The position numbers and the translations under genes are program-made. Positions 62,896-64,000 of a stretch of DNA of 64,000 nt are shown piece after piece. Each line of letters opens with the position of its first letter. Within the stretch, counting starts at the first letter, position 1. Origin of the DNA: Mycolicibacterium peregrinum (GTDB lineage: Bacteria; Actinomycetota; Actinomycetes; Mycobacteriales; Mycobacteriaceae). The notes below the pieces were generated by a model. That model searched no databases and was not told where the DNA came from. It saw nothing but the letters and a program-made list of their open reading frames with translations. The DNA lies in the NCBI RefSeq assembly GCF_001665785.1, contig NZ_LZSO01000017.1, forward strand, positions 1 to 64,000. Reading direction: 5' to 3'.

Positions 62896-63213
62896 ATGGC
62901 TGCAGAAGGCACGAAACCGAAGTGGGTCAAGCTGATGGCCGGTATGGCCGTGGTGGCGGCCGCCTCGGCAGGACTCGTCGGAGCCGCGGGAGTGGCCACG
63001 GCCGATCCTGTCGTCAGTGTGAATGGCGAGCAGGTGGATACACCGACGCCCGTCACGATCCCGTGGCCGGGCGGTGCCTGGGCCGGCAAGGACTTGAGCG
63101 AAGGGTGGCCCGGAGGCGCCTGGGCTGGTCACGACTGGAGCAAGGGATATCCCGGCGGCGGTTATGCCAACGGCAAGGGCGGCGGCGCTTGGAGCCACAG
63201 CGACGACGAGTGA
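62896..63213 (+). CDS. Secreted WPGG/Trp-Gly repeat protein 3
   Basis: The 105-residue precursor has a signal peptide with cleavage near residue 36 (GVATA-DPVV). The mature part begins DPVVSVNGEQV, then IPWPGGAWAGKDLSEG (a degenerate unit), WPGGAWAGHDWSKG and YPGGGYANGKGGGAWSH, and ends SDDE. It is nearest to gene 2 in architecture, including the leader. GCGAGGGGAGCCGAC holds the ribosome binding site. Acidic tail and absence of cysteine are noted. Confidence 0.8.
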   Translation: MAAEGTKPKWVKLMAGMAVVAAASAGLVGAAGVATADPVVSVNGEQVDTPTPVTIPWPGGAWAGKDLSEGWPGGAWAGHDWSKGYPGGGYANGKGGGAWSHSDDE

Positions 63214-63266
63214 TCTGAGATGATCTGCCGCTGATCCCGACGCCATCGCGGGCTTAGGCTCGGAGA

Positions 63267-63800
63267 GTGTCTGAGGCTCGGCTCTACATCCCAGCGCTGG
63301 CGATGCCGCTCAACATGCTCTTGTTGGTGTGGATGGTGATCGGCCGGGGACTGTTCGTACAGCTCGGGTGGATGGTGGTGTTCGGCGTCCTCGCCGCACC
63401 ATGGCTGGCGCTTTGCCTGGTATTCACGAGCAGGTTGATGCGTAAGCAGCCGGGCGGGGAGCTCACCTCCGGGCAGGCCTGGGCCCAGGTAATCCTGTGG
63501 GCGTCGATGTTCGTGTTCGGGCTCGCCTGTGTCGACGGCGGCGACAGCCCCGGCGCATTCCCGTCGGTCCTGATGAAGGTGATCGGCGACGGACCGCGCA
63601 TGGAAACCGTCAGCAACCTGCTGTGGGCCGGATCGGTGATCGTCGGTGTCGCCGCCTGGTTCGTATTGCTCACCAAGCTCACCCGGGGCGCCGTTGTCCC
63701 GCCGCCGGCTCAACCGCCCTATCCCTACCCCGGATACCCGCCGGCCTATCCCTACCCCGGTTACCCGCCGGGCCAACCCGGCCCGGGACCGTCGAGCTGA
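63267..63800 (+). CDS. Four-TM membrane protein with proline-rich C-terminus
   Basis: The 177-residue protein has helices at about 8-28, 32-54, 72-90 and 115-135 and a Pro/Tyr/Gly-rich cytoplasmic tail (about 145-177; PYPYPGYPPAYPYPGYPPG). The tail resembles those of Pra and the RDD protein of the same window. A GTG start at 63267 is used. It precedes glyA by 24 bp. I do not recognise a function. Confidence 0.7.
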   Translation: MSEARLYIPALAMPLNMLLLVWMVIGRGLFVQLGWMVVFGVLAAPWLALCLVFTSRLMRKQPGGELTSGQAWAQVILWASMFVFGLACVDGGDSPGAFPSVLMKVIGDGPRMETVSNLLWAGSVIVGVAAWFVLLTKLTRGAVVPPPAQPPYPYPGYPPAYPYPGYPPGQPGPGPSS

Positions 63801-63824
63801 CCCGCTCCGACTAGGCTGAATGCC

Positions 63825-64000
63825 ATGGCAGCAGACCCGTCCTCCTCATTGCCCGCGGCTTCCGGCGCCGATTACGCCGACACTTCAAGCGCCGCGTACC
63901 AGGCCGCATTGCAGGTCATCGAGTCCGTCGAGCCCCGGGTTGCCGCAGCCACCCGCAAAGAGCTTGCCGATCAACGCGATTCGCTCAAGCTGATCGCCAG
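63825..64000 (+). CDS. glyA: Serine hydroxymethyltransferase, N-terminal part (cut by window edge)
   Basis: The first 58 codons read [20 protein letters not shown]..., then [19 protein letters not shown] and [14 protein letters not shown]. The last piece is the start of the SHMT motif [12 protein letters not shown] that begins the PLP domain. The long N-terminal extension distinguishes it from the shorter GlyA1 form. SHMT interconverts serine and glycine with tetrahydrofolate. Position next to coaA fits the mycobacterial order. The catalytic lysine lies outside the window. Confidence 0.8.
   Translation, partial: MAADPSSSLPAASGADYADTSSAAYQAALQVIESVEPRVAAATRKELADQRDSLKLIA

Overview
The window looks like chromosomal DNA of a fast-growing mycobacterium (Mycolicibacterium type). 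It is GC-rich throughout. It encodes mycothiol S-conjugate amidase, a Z-farnesyl diphosphate synthase, the proline-rich antigen Pra, many acyl-CoA enzymes and many small secreted mycobacterial proteins. From about 24.6 kb to the right end, gene order follows, from memory, the M. tuberculosis block Rv1061-Rv1093: glutamine amidotransferase, two patatins, lpqV, Rv1065/Rv1066, Rv1069c, echA8, echA9, Rv1072, Rv1073, fadA3, Rv1075c, lipU, cbs, pra, metB, greA, Rv1081c, mca, Rv1083, Rv1084, hemolysin III, uppS, coaA and glyA. The PE_PGRS pair that I recall between Rv1066 and Rv1069c is absent, and a GPP34 (GOLPH3-like) gene sits between metB and greA. The species cannot be fixed from this sequence alone.

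Left part (1-24.5 kb, accessory). It starts with a truncated proline-rich protein gene, a phage-lysin-like amidase and a YVTN beta-propeller protein. A CitA/DcuS-type sensor kinase and response regulator follow, divergent from a C4-dicarboxylate transporter gene (dctA) that carries a CRP-like site. A convergent pair of paralogous secreted proteins, an acyl-CoA ligase and a complete IS3-family element come next. The insertion sequence split a palindromic intergenic hairpin. A TetR/hydrolase divergent pair follows. Then a PucR-type regulator faces a five-gene operon: APH-fold kinase, PLP phospho-lyase/aminotransferase, Zn-alcohol dehydrogenase, APC permease and aldehyde dehydrogenase. I read this as an amino-alcohol uptake and degradation pathway. 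Next come ltp1, a membrane protein, an unlisted 45-residue membrane microprotein, and a DapB-like oxidoreductase behind a perfect KstR box.

Middle (24.5-47.5 kb). This is conserved core lipid, sulfur and amino-acid metabolism: patatins, glutamate dehydrogenase, a SulP transporter, a cysteine-dioxygenase-like/rhodanese pair, echA8/echA9, a Bax-inhibitor-like protein, fadA3, SGNH and LipU esterases. It then runs through the reverse transsulfuration enzymes Cbs and MetB, Pra, an RDD protein and GreA. Two related palindromic repeats flank the Rv1073-like nuclease-fold gene.

Right part (47.5-64 kb). It holds Mca and its partners, a DUF255 thioredoxin-like protein, a ketosteroid isomerase with full catalytic residues, and a membrane protein with an internal duplication. 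Hemolysin III, UppS, a tandem pair of 4-TM paralogues, an FAD oxidoreductase, CoaA and a DUF885 metallopeptidase follow. Next is a striking tandem cluster of three small secreted proteins built from a 14-residue tryptophan/glycine repeat, each behind the same promoter block. The window ends inside glyA. No tRNA, rRNA or CRISPR array was seen.
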